Shown here piece after piece: positions 28,847 to 37,241 of a stretch of 37,553 nt of DNA. Positions within the stretch are counted from its first letter, which is position 1, and each line of letters begins with the position of its first letter. The position numbers and the translations under genes were made by a program. Location of the stretch: positions 1 through 37,553 of the forward strand of contig NZ_LSFI01000028.1 in assembly GCF_001642325.1 (NCBI RefSeq). The letters are read 5' to 3'. This DNA comes from Thermodesulfatator autotrophicus (GTDB taxonomy: Bacteria > Desulfobacterota > Thermodesulfobacteria > Thermodesulfobacteriales > Thermodesulfatatoraceae). The notes beneath the pieces are model-generated. The model ran no database searches, was not told the origin of the DNA, and saw only the letters and a program-made list of their open reading frames with translations.

Positions 28847-29515
28847 CTATATAGCTAGAGTTTCTGTAATCTTTTGCCGGAAAGCTTTTATGGTTTTAGT
28901 ATAGTCTTTGGTGCCAAAGATAGCCGAGCCAGCTACTACTATATCTGCACCGGCCTTAACTACCTCTGACAAAGTTTCTAGATTAACGCCACCATCAACC
29001 TGTATAGGGATATCAAGGCCGCGGCTTCTAATTATTTGTTTTAATTCCCTGATTTTACGAAGCGCTGAAGGAATAAACTTTTGACCTCCAAACCCTGGGT
29101 TTACACTCATAATAAGGACGAAATCTATTTCTTCCAAGATATAATCAATACTTTCAAGAGGTGTAGCTGGATTAAGGACAACACCGGCTTTCTTCCCGAG
29201 TTCTTTAATGCGAGAAATGGTTCTGTGAAGATGGGTAGCCGCTTCTACGTGTACAGAAAGCCAATCAGCTCCAGCCTTAGCAAAATCTTCCAGATAATCA
29301 TCTGGATTACTAATCATCAGGTGGACGTCAAAGGGCAAGGGAGAAGCTTGACGAATAGCCTTTATCACCACCGGTCCGATGGTGATATTGGGCACAAAGT
29401 GTCCGTCCATAACGTCTATATGGATAACATCAGCTCCAGCTTCTGTAATAGCTTTAACCTCTTCGGCCAGACGGCCAAAATCAGCGGAAAGAATAGAAGG
29501 TGCTATTTTTATCAT
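28847..29515 (-). CDS. rpe: Ribulose-phosphate 3-epimerase
   Basis: Rpe interconverts ribulose 5-phosphate and xylulose 5-phosphate in the pentose phosphate pathway. The 222-residue TIM-barrel protein begins [20 protein letters not shown], with [17 protein letters not shown] carrying the metal-binding residues, [29 protein letters not shown] and [11 protein letters not shown] with the second catalytic Asp. Length is typical. Its ATG overlaps the stop of the upstream gene (ATGA), so both are co-translated from the 29898 side. Confidence 0.96.
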   Translation of the reverse strand: MIKIAPSILSADFGRLAEEVKAITEAGADVIHIDVMDGHFVPNITIGPVVIKAIRQASPLPFDVHLMISNPDDYLEDFAKAGADWLSVHVEAATHLHRTISRIKELGKKAGVVLNPATPLESIDYILEEIDFVLIMSVNPGFGGQKFIPSALRKIRELKQIIRSRGLDIPIQVDGGVNLETLSEVVKAGADIVVAGSAIFGTKDYTKTIKAFRQKITETLAI

Positions 29516-29898
29516 TTCTTAAACCCCGGGAAGCGAACGATTTTTTCTTTTTTGCTCTTGGTTGGTTTGGATGGTTCCGGCTCTGGTGGTTCTGGAGGAT
29601 AATCAGGTTTTATCGGCAATCTTTCTCGATATTGAGCCACAAGAATTTCAGGAATACGGGTGGTGTACCAGATAATATTAGCCCTTTGCATAACAACGTA
29701 CTCTATGCCAAGAGGAATAGGATGCCAACCTTGCGCATCAATAGCTACGAGAGCTGGCCATTCCAGGTCAAAAAATTCCCGCTTTTCAAGGACAAAGGCA
29801 AGGGTTTCCATGCCGTGGTGATAGCACACTAGCCCCATCATAAGCCCCGAACTCGTTTGGAAAAGCACTGGTTCTCTTTTGGTGGCTTTTGGCAACAT
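29512..29898 (-). CDS. Small conserved-looking protein of unknown function
   Basis: I recognise no family. The 128-residue protein has a compact N-terminal part (about 1-95) with alternating hydrophobic residues and two motifs, [20 protein letters not shown] and [23 protein letters not shown], each within 25 residues. It then ends in a proline/glutamate linker ([19 protein letters not shown]) and a basic tail. There is no signal peptide or membrane helix. It overlaps rpe by four bases in ATGA form, so it is translated with it and may act in the same context. No ribosome-binding site is evident. Confidence 0.7.
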   Translation of the reverse strand: MLPKATKREPVLFQTSSGLMMGLVCYHHGMETLAFVLEKREFFDLEWPALVAIDAQGWHPIPLGIEYVVMQRANIIWYTTRIPEILVAQYRERLPIKPDYPPEPPEPEPSKPTKSKKEKIVRFPGFKK

Positions 29899-29954
29899 GC
29901 TTTTAACATAAACAAAGCCCTATTTCTTGCAAGTATTTTTTCCGGCTGGCAGAC

Positions 29955-29990
29955 AAATTTTGCCTGTCCCAGAAGACCAGGGTAAAATTT
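29955..29990. repeat. REP-like GCCTGTCCC element before the J-domain gene
   Basis: Inverted arms AAATTTT (29955-29961) and AAAATTT (29984-29990) surround GCCTGTCCC (29962-29970). The end of the element (GTAAAATTTAAGC) abuts the ATG of the next gene, matching the mpl leader at 12 of 13 or so aligned positions counted by eye (GTAAAGTTTAGGC; I count 11 identities). It sits between divergent genes. Confidence 0.6.
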
Positions 29991-29994
29991 AAGC

Positions 29995-30924
29995 ATGACC
30001 AGAAACCCCTTTGAAGTGCTTGGTATTTCTCCAGAGATGGTAAGAGACCTTGATGAAGAGGCTCTATTTGGCCTGGTTAAGGCCTGTTATAGAGCCCTTC
30101 AACGCGCTTATCATCCTGATTTGCAGGCCAATGGTAAAGAAAAAGCCGTAGAACTAAATTTGGCTTTTGAAGCCCTTGACCTTGAAAGGAATCCTGAGTC
30201 TTTTAAAACTCATCGCAGGGCATATTTGAGACGCCTTTCACGCCGCACCCAGAAGAAAACCATTGATGACTTAACTAAAAAACTGGCCACTCTTTTGCGG
30301 CAAAAAGAACTATTGGCTGAAAATTTTTGGCAACATTTATTAATTGCTTCAGAATCTTCAGGGGCTACCCTTTTCCCTGATTCTCCCCGGGGAATAAAAG
30401 TTACCCTCCTTGACCTTGGGCTTAAATTTAACACTTCCTTTACCGGTTTTGCCAGGCATGTGGCTTTTAAAGAGATGCTTTTTGATGAAGAGGGAAGGCT
30501 TTATTACCGCTTCCCTAAAAGGCGCTATTTTCAACCGGTAAACTTTATTATTCTGGTAGGCTCAGTGGCTCGTAGAAAACTTGAAATCTGGCCTCTTTTA
30601 GAAAAAGAGCCTACTCCTGAAGCGGCTGAAGGTGGTCTTCCTGACTTAAAAGCCTTTAAGATTCTAAACGCCATCTCAGTGGAAGTTTTTAAAAAAACAT
30701 GTCTTCCTTTATTAAAAACAGCCCTATACGAAAATGCTTATCTCTTTTCTTTACATCGACGTTATTCTACCCTTAAGCCACTGGTCTTTGTGGAGGGAAT
30801 GATTCTCAAAATCGAAGCAGCAAACAGTAAAGATTATGCCAGGATTATAAAAAGGGAAGTTTCTTCTAGGCAGCGTGAATTACCTTCTGGCTTTTTGGCT
30901 TTATCTTCAGGTGATAATACCTAG
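29995..30924 (+). CDS. J-domain protein with an unrecognised C-terminal region
   Basis: The first 65 residues form a DnaJ-like J domain: NPFEVLGIS, a helix ALFGLVKACYRALQRA and the diagnostic HPD triad at residues 40-42 (YHPDLQANG), then ALDL. This domain stimulates Hsp70 ATPase. The remaining 245 residues match nothing I recognise: a basic helical stretch (about 75-110), then a beta-rich globular part with DSPRGIKVTLLDLGLKF and YYRFPKRRYFQPVNFIILVG. There is no zinc-finger region, Gly-rich linker or membrane helix, so it is not a canonical DnaJ. Its stop interleaves with that of hipA (CTAG). The leader is a REP-like element. Confidence 0.75.
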   Translation: MTRNPFEVLGISPEMVRDLDEEALFGLVKACYRALQRAYHPDLQANGKEKAVELNLAFEALDLERNPESFKTHRRAYLRRLSRRTQKKTIDDLTKKLATLLRQKELLAENFWQHLLIASESSGATLFPDSPRGIKVTLLDLGLKFNTSFTGFARHVAFKEMLFDEEGRLYYRFPKRRYFQPVNFIILVGSVARRKLEIWPLLEKEPTPEAAEGGLPDLKAFKILNAISVEVFKKTCLPLLKTALYENAYLFSLHRRYSTLKPLVFVEGMILKIEAANSKDYARIIKREVSSRQRELPSGFLALSSGDNT

Positions 30925-32132
30925 ACTTTTTTAAAAAAAGATATCCTTTCTTTTACTTTTTCCACCAGCATTTCTGTCCCAGGAAAGGAAACTATGCGAT
31001 CATAATAAATAAGAGCCCTCTCAGCCAGAATTGCCAGTTCATGTTTAGCTACTTCTTGCGGGATACCCATTTTTTCTCCCGCAGCTATTAAATCATCTGG
31101 CGTGATGTCAGTGGTTTTTTCATTTATGGGCATGGTGTGTTCAGCCATGCCCCAGAGATTACCTACCAGGTCATAAGCTGGAGAAAGACGAAGGGTTTTT
31201 CCATCCCATATAAAAGAGAAATTTTTTAAGTGGTCATCAGTGTTTACAATAAACCAATTGAGCACCATTTGTTTAAAAAAAGTAAGAACGTCTTCTTCGG
31301 GAAAGTGGGAATATTTTTTCACATATTGAGCTGCTACTTCATACCCTTCATCAAACATTTCAAGCCCACCCATGGCTGTGCTCAAGGATATTAACATAAG
31401 GCGTCCAAGATAAAGGGTTTTAAGAGAAGTAATATCAAATCTTTTTACGGCGATACTGTAGATATTTTTAGTTTTGAGCAACCAGAAAGTGGGTACCGGG
31501 ATACCCACGTCCCTTGCAAAAGAAAGGCCTTCAACTTCTACTTGAGCAATGGTGTTAGGAGCAGGGTCAGTTTTAGCCGGGAATTTAACTAACCAGGGCT
31601 GGCCCTGAAAATCAACTAAAATTGTTTTAGGTTTAGCACCACCTATATTAACTCCTGAAACCCCTATGTAATTAAAGACTTCTTCTATACGTCTTGGGTC
31701 AAACTCTTTAATCTCTTCAAGACATTTTTGAAGAGCCCTGAAGTTTACCCAGGTTGGTTTAGGGGGAGAAGTGGCTTCTGGCTCAGAAAAAAGGAGAGCC
31801 CCTATACGAGAAGAATCTCCAATCCCCAGGGCTAGGTGTCTATTACGGATAAAATCAAAATTATACTTTTCTGAAAGGACTTTTAGGCCCCAGGAATCAG
31901 GGATGGTATCATCAAAAATCAAAAGAGGGGGCTCAAGCCCAAAGGTCTTTATATGTTTATCTGTATAAGGAAGGTTTATAGGGTCTATAATGAACTGGTC
32001 TGTTTCGTACCAGAAAGTAACGCTTTCACGGTCAATATCTAACCAACCAATGTGATGAGGATAGCCCTCAGTATCTACAAACCAGACTTTTAAGCGGCGC
32101 TCTAAAGAAAAATTATGCACTTCTTCTTTCAT
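30921..32132 (-). CDS. HipA-family serine/threonine kinase, without HipB
   Basis: HipA kinases are the toxin half of HipBA modules; E. coli HipA phosphorylates glutamyl-tRNA synthetase. The 403-residue product has an N-terminal subdomain with GLEPPLLIFDDTIPDSWG, the P-loop SGVNIGGAKPK (159-169), the ATP-contacting Lys 183 in WLVKFP, the catalytic motif NTDDHLKN (297-304, with Asp 299 and His 301), and the Mg-binding Asp 321 in LSPAYDL. All kinase residues appear intact. No HTH antitoxin gene lies either side. It overlaps the preceding MFS gene by 20 bases and is probably translated with it. A HipA-like kinase with a different physiological role is possible. Confidence 0.88.
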   Translation of the reverse strand: MKEEVHNFSLERRLKVWFVDTEGYPHHIGWLDIDRESVTFWYETDQFIIDPINLPYTDKHIKTFGLEPPLLIFDDTIPDSWGLKVLSEKYNFDFIRNRHLALGIGDSSRIGALLFSEPEATSPPKPTWVNFRALQKCLEEIKEFDPRRIEEVFNYIGVSGVNIGGAKPKTILVDFQGQPWLVKFPAKTDPAPNTIAQVEVEGLSFARDVGIPVPTFWLLKTKNIYSIAVKRFDITSLKTLYLGRLMLISLSTAMGGLEMFDEGYEVAAQYVKKYSHFPEEDVLTFFKQMVLNWFIVNTDDHLKNFSFIWDGKTLRLSPAYDLVGNLWGMAEHTMPINEKTTDITPDDLIAAGEKMGIPQEVAKHELAILAERALIYYDRIVSFPGTEMLVEKVKERISFFKKV

Positions 32133-33264
32133 GTTTTAACTCTATAACTTTGGGAATAAATATCATAGGAATTAGAACAAGGGTAGTAACCCCTGAGATA
32201 AAAAGGGGCCATTGATAGCCCCACTTTTCACCAAGTGGTCCAAATACCAAGGACCCTATAAATCCGCCTAACATGATAGTTAAAGTAATTAGGCCACTGT
32301 TTCCACCAATGCGTTCTATTTTGAAAAGTTTAGCGATTCCCACGTAGGAAAGAACCATAATAGTGCCATCGCCAAACCCGTGTATTAACCTGAAGGTTAA
32401 GCTAACTGGTAAGTGCTCTATAATCATGCCCATATGCCCTATGCCAGAAGCCAGGAGCCCCCAAAAAGCTACCTGATAGGGATTAGCACCTTTATTAAGC
32501 CAGAGGCCCATGATTACAGAGGCTAAACCCACCATGGCGAATTCAGCAGACATATAAAAACCCATGGCCAATAGCGAGAGCTTTAAGTTCTCCCTTAAAA
32601 AGAGCCCATAAGACGTGAATTCCGCTCCCCAGTGAAGATAAAACATAAATAGCCATATAGCGAAAAACAAAACAGAAGGCCTGAAAAAATCGTTTTTATA
32701 TGTTTTTAAGCCAAAAGAGACAGGGATATTTTGGGGAAGAAACCTCCTTATAAAAGAAATAGCTACGCAAAAACTGCCTATAAGTTTCAAAGTTAGGCGA
32801 AAATCAAAATGGGAAAGTAGCAATCCTCCGATTATTCCCCCAAGGGTGAAGCCTAGCATCCTGGCTCCGTTAAAATAACCATAAACCTTGCCCACGTTTT
32901 GAGAAAAACTTTTCAAAAGCAGGGCATCTAAACTTACTCTAAAGAGATTTTGCCCGACACCATAGGTCAGATAAGCAAGTACAAAAGGCAGGAACAAAAA
33001 GACTTCACTTTTTAGCCAGCAGGCTATCCCCATGAGGATTAAAGCTAGCGCTATCAAATCTCTGGCCAGGAAGCGGTCACTGGCAAGCCCGGAAGGGAAA
33101 GAGGTTATAATAGAAGTAACACTCAAAGCAGCATAAAGAATGCCAATTTCCCTACCTGAAAAGTCTATTTCTTTTAGATAAACAGGCATAAAAAAGGCGG
33201 TGGTAGCTATGGCAAAAGCTCCACAGGCAGAAAGAAAGCAGAGAAGGAAAAGACTTTTTCTCAT
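32113..33264 (-). CDS. Major facilitator superfamily transporter
   Basis: The 383-residue inner-membrane protein has about 11-12 hydrophobic helices and the MFS loop motif in GLASDRFLARDLIAL (about 59-73) between helices 2 and 3. A second half starts near 200. The YGVGQNLFRVSLDALL segment and a G-rich helix 5 (GARMLGFTLGGIIGGLLLS) are typical of sugar or drug exporters, but the substrate cannot be read. The ATG sits directly after the T-tract of the ppsA terminator and lacks a ribosome-binding site, so initiation may be inefficient or the true start lies downstream. Its end overlaps hipA. Confidence 0.87.
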   Translation of the reverse strand: MRKSLFLLCFLSACGAFAIATTAFFMPVYLKEIDFSGREIGILYAALSVTSIITSFPSGLASDRFLARDLIALALILMGIACWLKSEVFLFLPFVLAYLTYGVGQNLFRVSLDALLLKSFSQNVGKVYGYFNGARMLGFTLGGIIGGLLLSHFDFRLTLKLIGSFCVAISFIRRFLPQNIPVSFGLKTYKNDFFRPSVLFFAIWLFMFYLHWGAEFTSYGLFLRENLKLSLLAMGFYMSAEFAMVGLASVIMGLWLNKGANPYQVAFWGLLASGIGHMGMIIEHLPVSLTFRLIHGFGDGTIMVLSYVGIAKLFKIERIGGNSGLITLTIMLGGFIGSLVFGPLGEKWGYQWPLFISGVTTLVLIPMIFIPKVIELKHERRSA

Positions 33265-33265
33265 T

Positions 33266-33294
33266 AAAAAACTTTTAGGGGCGGTCTGACCGCC
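33266..33294 (-). terminator. Intrinsic terminator after ppsA
   Basis: Reading the minus strand, TTTAGGGGCGGTC and GACCGCCCCTAAA form a 12- to 13-bp stem almost without a loop, followed by AGTTTTTT. It lies 15 bases past the ppsA stop. The MFS gene begins right after the T-tract. Confidence 0.88.
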
Positions 33295-33308
33295 CCTAAA
33301 TCAATGTC

Positions 33309-35744
33309 TTATTCTGGTTTTATTCCTAACTTCTTTTCTGTTTCTGCTACAAGAAGCCAGGTTTTGACGATAGTATCAGGCGTAAGGCTCATAGAGTCAA
33401 TACCGCATTCTACCAGGAAAGCAGCAAAGTCAGGGAAATCACTGGGGGCCTGACCACAGATACCTACCTTACGGTTGGCCTTCTTGGCTTCTTGAATAAC
33501 CTGGCGAATAAGTTTTTTGACGGCAGGATTTCTTTCATCATAGATATGGGCTACCAGTTCAGAGTCGCGGTCAAGGCCCAGGGTAAGCTGGGTAAGGTCG
33601 TTTGAACCAATGGAAAAGCCGTCAAAGACTTTGGCGAACTCATCAGCCAAAATTACGTTACTGGGAATTTCACACATTACGTAAATCTCAAGACCGTTTT
33701 CTCCTTGCTTAAGGCCGTATTTTTCCATTACCTGAATTACCTTTTTACCCTCTTCCACGGTGCGGCAGAAAGGAACCATAACTTTTACATTAGTGAGCCC
33801 CATTTCATCTCTGACCTTCTTGAGGGCCTGACATTCCAGGGCAAAGGCCGGTTCAAACTTGGGGTCGTAGTAGCGAGAGGCCCCACGCCAACCAAGCATA
33901 GGGTTATGTTCAACAGGTTCATAAAGGAAACCACCAATAAGATTGGCATACTCATTGCTCTTAAAGTCAGAAAGGCGGACGATAACGTCTCTAGGGTAAA
34001 AGCCAGCGGCGATCATAGCCACACCCTGGGCTAGCTTATCCACATAAAATTCGGCTTTGTTTTCATACATGGGAGTTTTTTCATCAATAGCTTTAACTAC
34101 TTTGCGAATATTTCTGTCTTTTTGGGCCTTTTCTTTTAGTTCTTCGTAATTAAGAAGGGCCAAAGGATGTATGGCAATATGCGACCCAATAATGAATTCA
34201 AGCCTTGCCAGCCCTACGCCATCATTGGGGATTTGCCCCTGAGAAAAGGCTTTTTCTGGAATGCCAACATTCATCATAATTTTGGTGCGGGTACGCGGAA
34301 TTTTGGTAAGGTCTATGCGTTCTACCTCAAAGGGGATAAGGCCTTCGTACACATAGCCATCTTCTCCCTGAGAACAATCAACGGTTACGTCCATGCCGGT
34401 TTTAATAACTTCCGTGGCATTATTAGTTCCCACAATACAAGGTATTCCTAACTCGCGAGAAATAATAGCGGCATGGCAGGTTCTACCACCACGATTGGTC
34501 ACAATAGCAGAGGCAATTTTCATGATGGGTTCCCAGTCAGGGTCAGTCATATCAGTGACCAGCACTTCTCCTTTCTGAAACTCATGAATACCAGAAACAT
34601 CTTCTATAACTCTGGCTTTACCCTGACCGATTTTGCTGCCCACGGCCTTTCCTGCTGTTAGAACTTTTCCTTCACCTTTGAGCTTATAAATTTCATAAAA
34701 CTGTTCCTGTTTAGTGCCGTGGACGGTTTCAGGCCTGGCCTGCACTATGAAAAGTTCACCAGTGCCTACATTTTTGCCATCACCATCTTTGGCCCATTCT
34801 ATATCCATGGGACGGCCGTAATGTTCTTCAATGATAATAGCCCATTCAGCAAGTTTTAAAATTTCGTCATCAGTAAGGCAAAACTTCTGGCGTAATTCTT
34901 TTGGTGTTTTTACATTTCTAACTGGACAGCGTTTACTCTTGCCATAAACCATCATAAGTTCTTTTGAACCCAGCTTCTTAGAAAGAATGGGTTTAAATCT
35001 CTTTTTAAGGGTAGGTTTGAAGACGTAAAATTCATCAGGGTTTACTGCTCCCTGGACTACGTTTTCCCCAAGGCCCCAGGCCCCAGTAATATAAACAACT
35101 TCTCTGAAGCCAGATTCAGTATCAATAGTGAACATAACTCCAGAAGAAGCTGAATCACTTCTTACCATCTTTTGGATAGCAACCGAAAGATAAACGTTGA
35201 AATGGTCAAAACCTTTATCCTGGCGATAAGAGATGGCTCTATCAGTGAATAAAGAAGCGAAACATCTTTTTACAAATTCAATTACATTTTCAGCTCCACG
35301 GACATTCAAAAAAGTTTCCTGCTGACCGGCGAACGAGGCATCAGGTAAGTCTTCAGCTGTGGCCGAAGAACGAACCGCTACATCTACCTCGGGATAATAT
35401 TTTTCTTCAAGTTTGTGGTAGGCTTCTTTTATTGCTTTCGCTAATTTTTCCGGCATATCTGCTTTTAATATCAACTCTCTTACTTTTTTACCTCGACGCT
35501 GAAGGTCTTTAATGTTGTGGGTATCAAGGCCGGTTAAAATTTTCCGGATTTTATCGTCTAGATGATTTTCGTGGATAAAGTAACGATAAGCCGCCGCGGT
35601 AACCGCAAAACCATCAGGTACATTCACCCCTTTAGGGGTAAGATTTCTGTACATTTCTCCAAGAGAGGCGTTCTTACCACCTACTAGAGGAACATCGTTA
35701 ATGGAAATCTCTTCAAACCACATAATAAGGGGCTCGTTGCTCAT
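33309..35744 (-). CDS. ppsA: Phosphoenolpyruvate synthase
   Basis: PpsA makes PEP from pyruvate and ATP, releasing AMP and phosphate, for gluconeogenesis. The 811-residue protein has an ATP-grasp domain (about 1-340, with VGGKNASLGEMY and VRSSATAEDLPDASFAGQQET), a phosphohistidine domain with TNRGGRTCHAAII (acceptor His 424) and a C-terminal PEP-binding TIM barrel with GLARLEFIIGSHIAIHPL, ASRYYDPKFEPAF and GSNDLTQLTLGLDRDSELV. A GAGGAGG site precedes the ATG. It has its own promoter and terminator, so it is a single-gene unit. Gluconeogenesis from pyruvate suits an autotroph or an organism growing on small organic acids. Confidence 0.96.
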   Translation of the reverse strand: MSNEPLIMWFEEISINDVPLVGGKNASLGEMYRNLTPKGVNVPDGFAVTAAAYRYFIHENHLDDKIRKILTGLDTHNIKDLQRRGKKVRELILKADMPEKLAKAIKEAYHKLEEKYYPEVDVAVRSSATAEDLPDASFAGQQETFLNVRGAENVIEFVKRCFASLFTDRAISYRQDKGFDHFNVYLSVAIQKMVRSDSASSGVMFTIDTESGFREVVYITGAWGLGENVVQGAVNPDEFYVFKPTLKKRFKPILSKKLGSKELMMVYGKSKRCPVRNVKTPKELRQKFCLTDDEILKLAEWAIIIEEHYGRPMDIEWAKDGDGKNVGTGELFIVQARPETVHGTKQEQFYEIYKLKGEGKVLTAGKAVGSKIGQGKARVIEDVSGIHEFQKGEVLVTDMTDPDWEPIMKIASAIVTNRGGRTCHAAIISRELGIPCIVGTNNATEVIKTGMDVTVDCSQGEDGYVYEGLIPFEVERIDLTKIPRTRTKIMMNVGIPEKAFSQGQIPNDGVGLARLEFIIGSHIAIHPLALLNYEELKEKAQKDRNIRKVVKAIDEKTPMYENKAEFYVDKLAQGVAMIAAGFYPRDVIVRLSDFKSNEYANLIGGFLYEPVEHNPMLGWRGASRYYDPKFEPAFALECQALKKVRDEMGLTNVKVMVPFCRTVEEGKKVIQVMEKYGLKQGENGLEIYVMCEIPSNVILADEFAKVFDGFSIGSNDLTQLTLGLDRDSELVAHIYDERNPAVKKLIRQVIQEAKKANRKVGICGQAPSDFPDFAAFLVECGIDSMSLTPDTIVKTWLLVAETEKKLGIKPE

Positions 35745-35824
35745 AAATTCCTCCTCAATAAAATATGTTTTTACTTACTTTTTTATCGGCTAAATTGTGA
35801 TGATTTTATTCATCCCTATTGAAC

Positions 35825-35853
35825 TTTTATCAAGTTTAGAAAACAGGTGTCAA
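35825..35853 (-). promoter_or_regulatory. Sigma-70-type promoter of ppsA
   Basis: On the minus strand, TTGACA (35853-35848) and ATAAAA (35830-35825) are separated by 17 bases. Transcription would start near 35,818, giving a leader of about 70 bases before ppsA. The -35 is consensus; the -10 is fair. Confidence 0.65.
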
Positions 35854-35984
35854 GTTTGAATTTAATATGGAAACGAGCAAATCTTAAATTTTAAACTTTA
35901 ACTGCTCCCTTTAGAAAATTTTGCTGGACTTTAACAAAACAAATGGCGTAAAATAAAAGTGAAAAAACAACAGGAGGGGTGGAG

Positions 35985-36272
35985 ATGGCCTTATTTATAA
36001 TTCTTAGTACTTTAACCGATGACGGCCGTAAAACGTTAAAAAAGAAACCTGAACGCATTATAGAAGTTAATCAAGAGCTTAAAAAAATGGGCGTTAAAGT
36101 TATTCAACAATTTGCAGTGCTTGGTCCTTATGACTTTGTAAATATTGTGGAAGCTCCTGACTACGAAACTATTATGAAGATGTCCGTAGAAATTGGCTCT
36201 CGTGGAACAGTTCAAATTATTAGTATGCCCGCTAAAGAGGTTAACGAATTTATAAATCTATTGAAAGAATAG
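35985..36272 (+). CDS. GYD-domain protein
   Basis: The 95-residue cytoplasmic protein matches the GYD family (alpha/beta ferredoxin-like fold): ALFIILSTLTDDGRKTLKKKPERI at the start, VKVIQQFAVLGPYDFVNIVEAPDYETIMKMS in the middle, and SRGTVQIISMPAKEVNEFINLLK at the end, given in parts. The family name comes from a GxYD motif, here GPYD (residues 47-50). Its function is unknown; homologues sit near regulators and metabolic genes. The ATG at 35985 follows AGGAGGGGTGGAG; an in-frame GTG six bases earlier lies inside that site. The gene ends 18 bases before the membrane protein gene. Confidence 0.83.
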   Translation: MALFIILSTLTDDGRKTLKKKPERIIEVNQELKKMGVKVIQQFAVLGPYDFVNIVEAPDYETIMKMSVEIGSRGTVQIISMPAKEVNEFINLLKE

Positions 36273-36290
36273 CTTGAAATCTCACCACTT

Positions 36291-37241
36291 ATGTCGTTTG
36301 TCCGTTTTTACGGAATTTTTGCGTGCTTATTATTGCTAATCAGTGAAGCCTTGCTTTTTAGTGGTAACGAGTTTGTAGGTATTTGGTTTTACGCGTTTGC
36401 CTGGTGGCCCTACATATTTTTTGTAGATTGGCTGGTAAAAAGAAAAACCGGTAACTCCCTCATTATAGACCGCACCCGTGAATTTATAGCCTTAATCCCC
36501 TGGTCTGTCTTCATCTGGCTTATTTTTGAATGGTTTAACCTTTATCTAAAAAACTGGCATTACGTAAATATTATCCCAGAGCTTTCCTGGCGATGGCTGG
36601 GGTATTTTATCTGCTACGGAACCGTTTTGCCAGGACTTTTTGAAACCTACGAGCTTATTCTTGCCTACGGAATAATTAAAAAGGGCCAGGTTCCAAGATT
36701 AAATGATGCAAGACTGGCTTACCCCTGGTTTATGCTTCTTGGAATTCTTTTCTTGATTTTACCGGTTGCATACCCTCTTTATTTTTTCCCTCTGGTCTGG
36801 GGAAGCTTCATCTTTTTACTCGAGCCTATTAACCACGCCCTGGGCGCACCTTCCCTTTTACGCGAATGGGAAAAAGGCTCTTTCCAAAAATTTTATGCCC
36901 TGCTCTTTTCAGGTTTGATTTGTGGTTTTCTCTGGGAATTCTGGAATTACTGGGCCATAAGTAAGTGGATTTATACCGTGCCTTTTGTGGGTGATATAAA
37001 GCTTTTTGAAATGCCAGTCCTAGGGTTTTTAGGTTTTCCACCTTTTACCGTAGAGTGTTATGTTATGATGAACTTTATAAACATCTTTCGTGGAGGAAAC
37101 ACCTGGGAAAAAGATACTCCAAAACCAGAAGTCTCATTTAAAGTTCCCACCTGGATTTGGGTTGCTCTTCACCTGGCCTTTTACGCCTTTGTTTTCCACC
37201 AAATAGACATGCATACGGTAAAAACTTTCTTGCTTCAATGA
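36291..37241 (+). CDS. Polytopic membrane protein of unknown function
   Basis: The 316-residue product has about eight hydrophobic helices (for example about 5-25, 28-50, 67-88, 148-180, 205-228 and 288-308) rich in Trp, Tyr and Phe, and no signal peptide. Polar conserved-looking residues cluster in IFEWFNLYLKNW (about 78-89), LFETYELILAYG, FLWEFWNYWAISKWIY (about 218-233) and LGFLGFPPFTVECY. The repeated W-E-W/F-N pattern in two helices could form an internal-repeat active site or binding site. I do not recognise a named family. No ribosome-binding site precedes ATG 36291, which follows the GYD gene closely. Confidence 0.72.
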   Translation: MSFVRFYGIFACLLLLISEALLFSGNEFVGIWFYAFAWWPYIFFVDWLVKRKTGNSLIIDRTREFIALIPWSVFIWLIFEWFNLYLKNWHYVNIIPELSWRWLGYFICYGTVLPGLFETYELILAYGIIKKGQVPRLNDARLAYPWFMLLGILFLILPVAYPLYFFPLVWGSFIFLLEPINHALGAPSLLREWEKGSFQKFYALLFSGLICGFLWEFWNYWAISKWIYTVPFVGDIKLFEMPVLGFLGFPPFTVECYVMMNFINIFRGGNTWEKDTPKPEVSFKVPTWIWVALHLAFYAFVFHQIDMHTVKTFLLQ

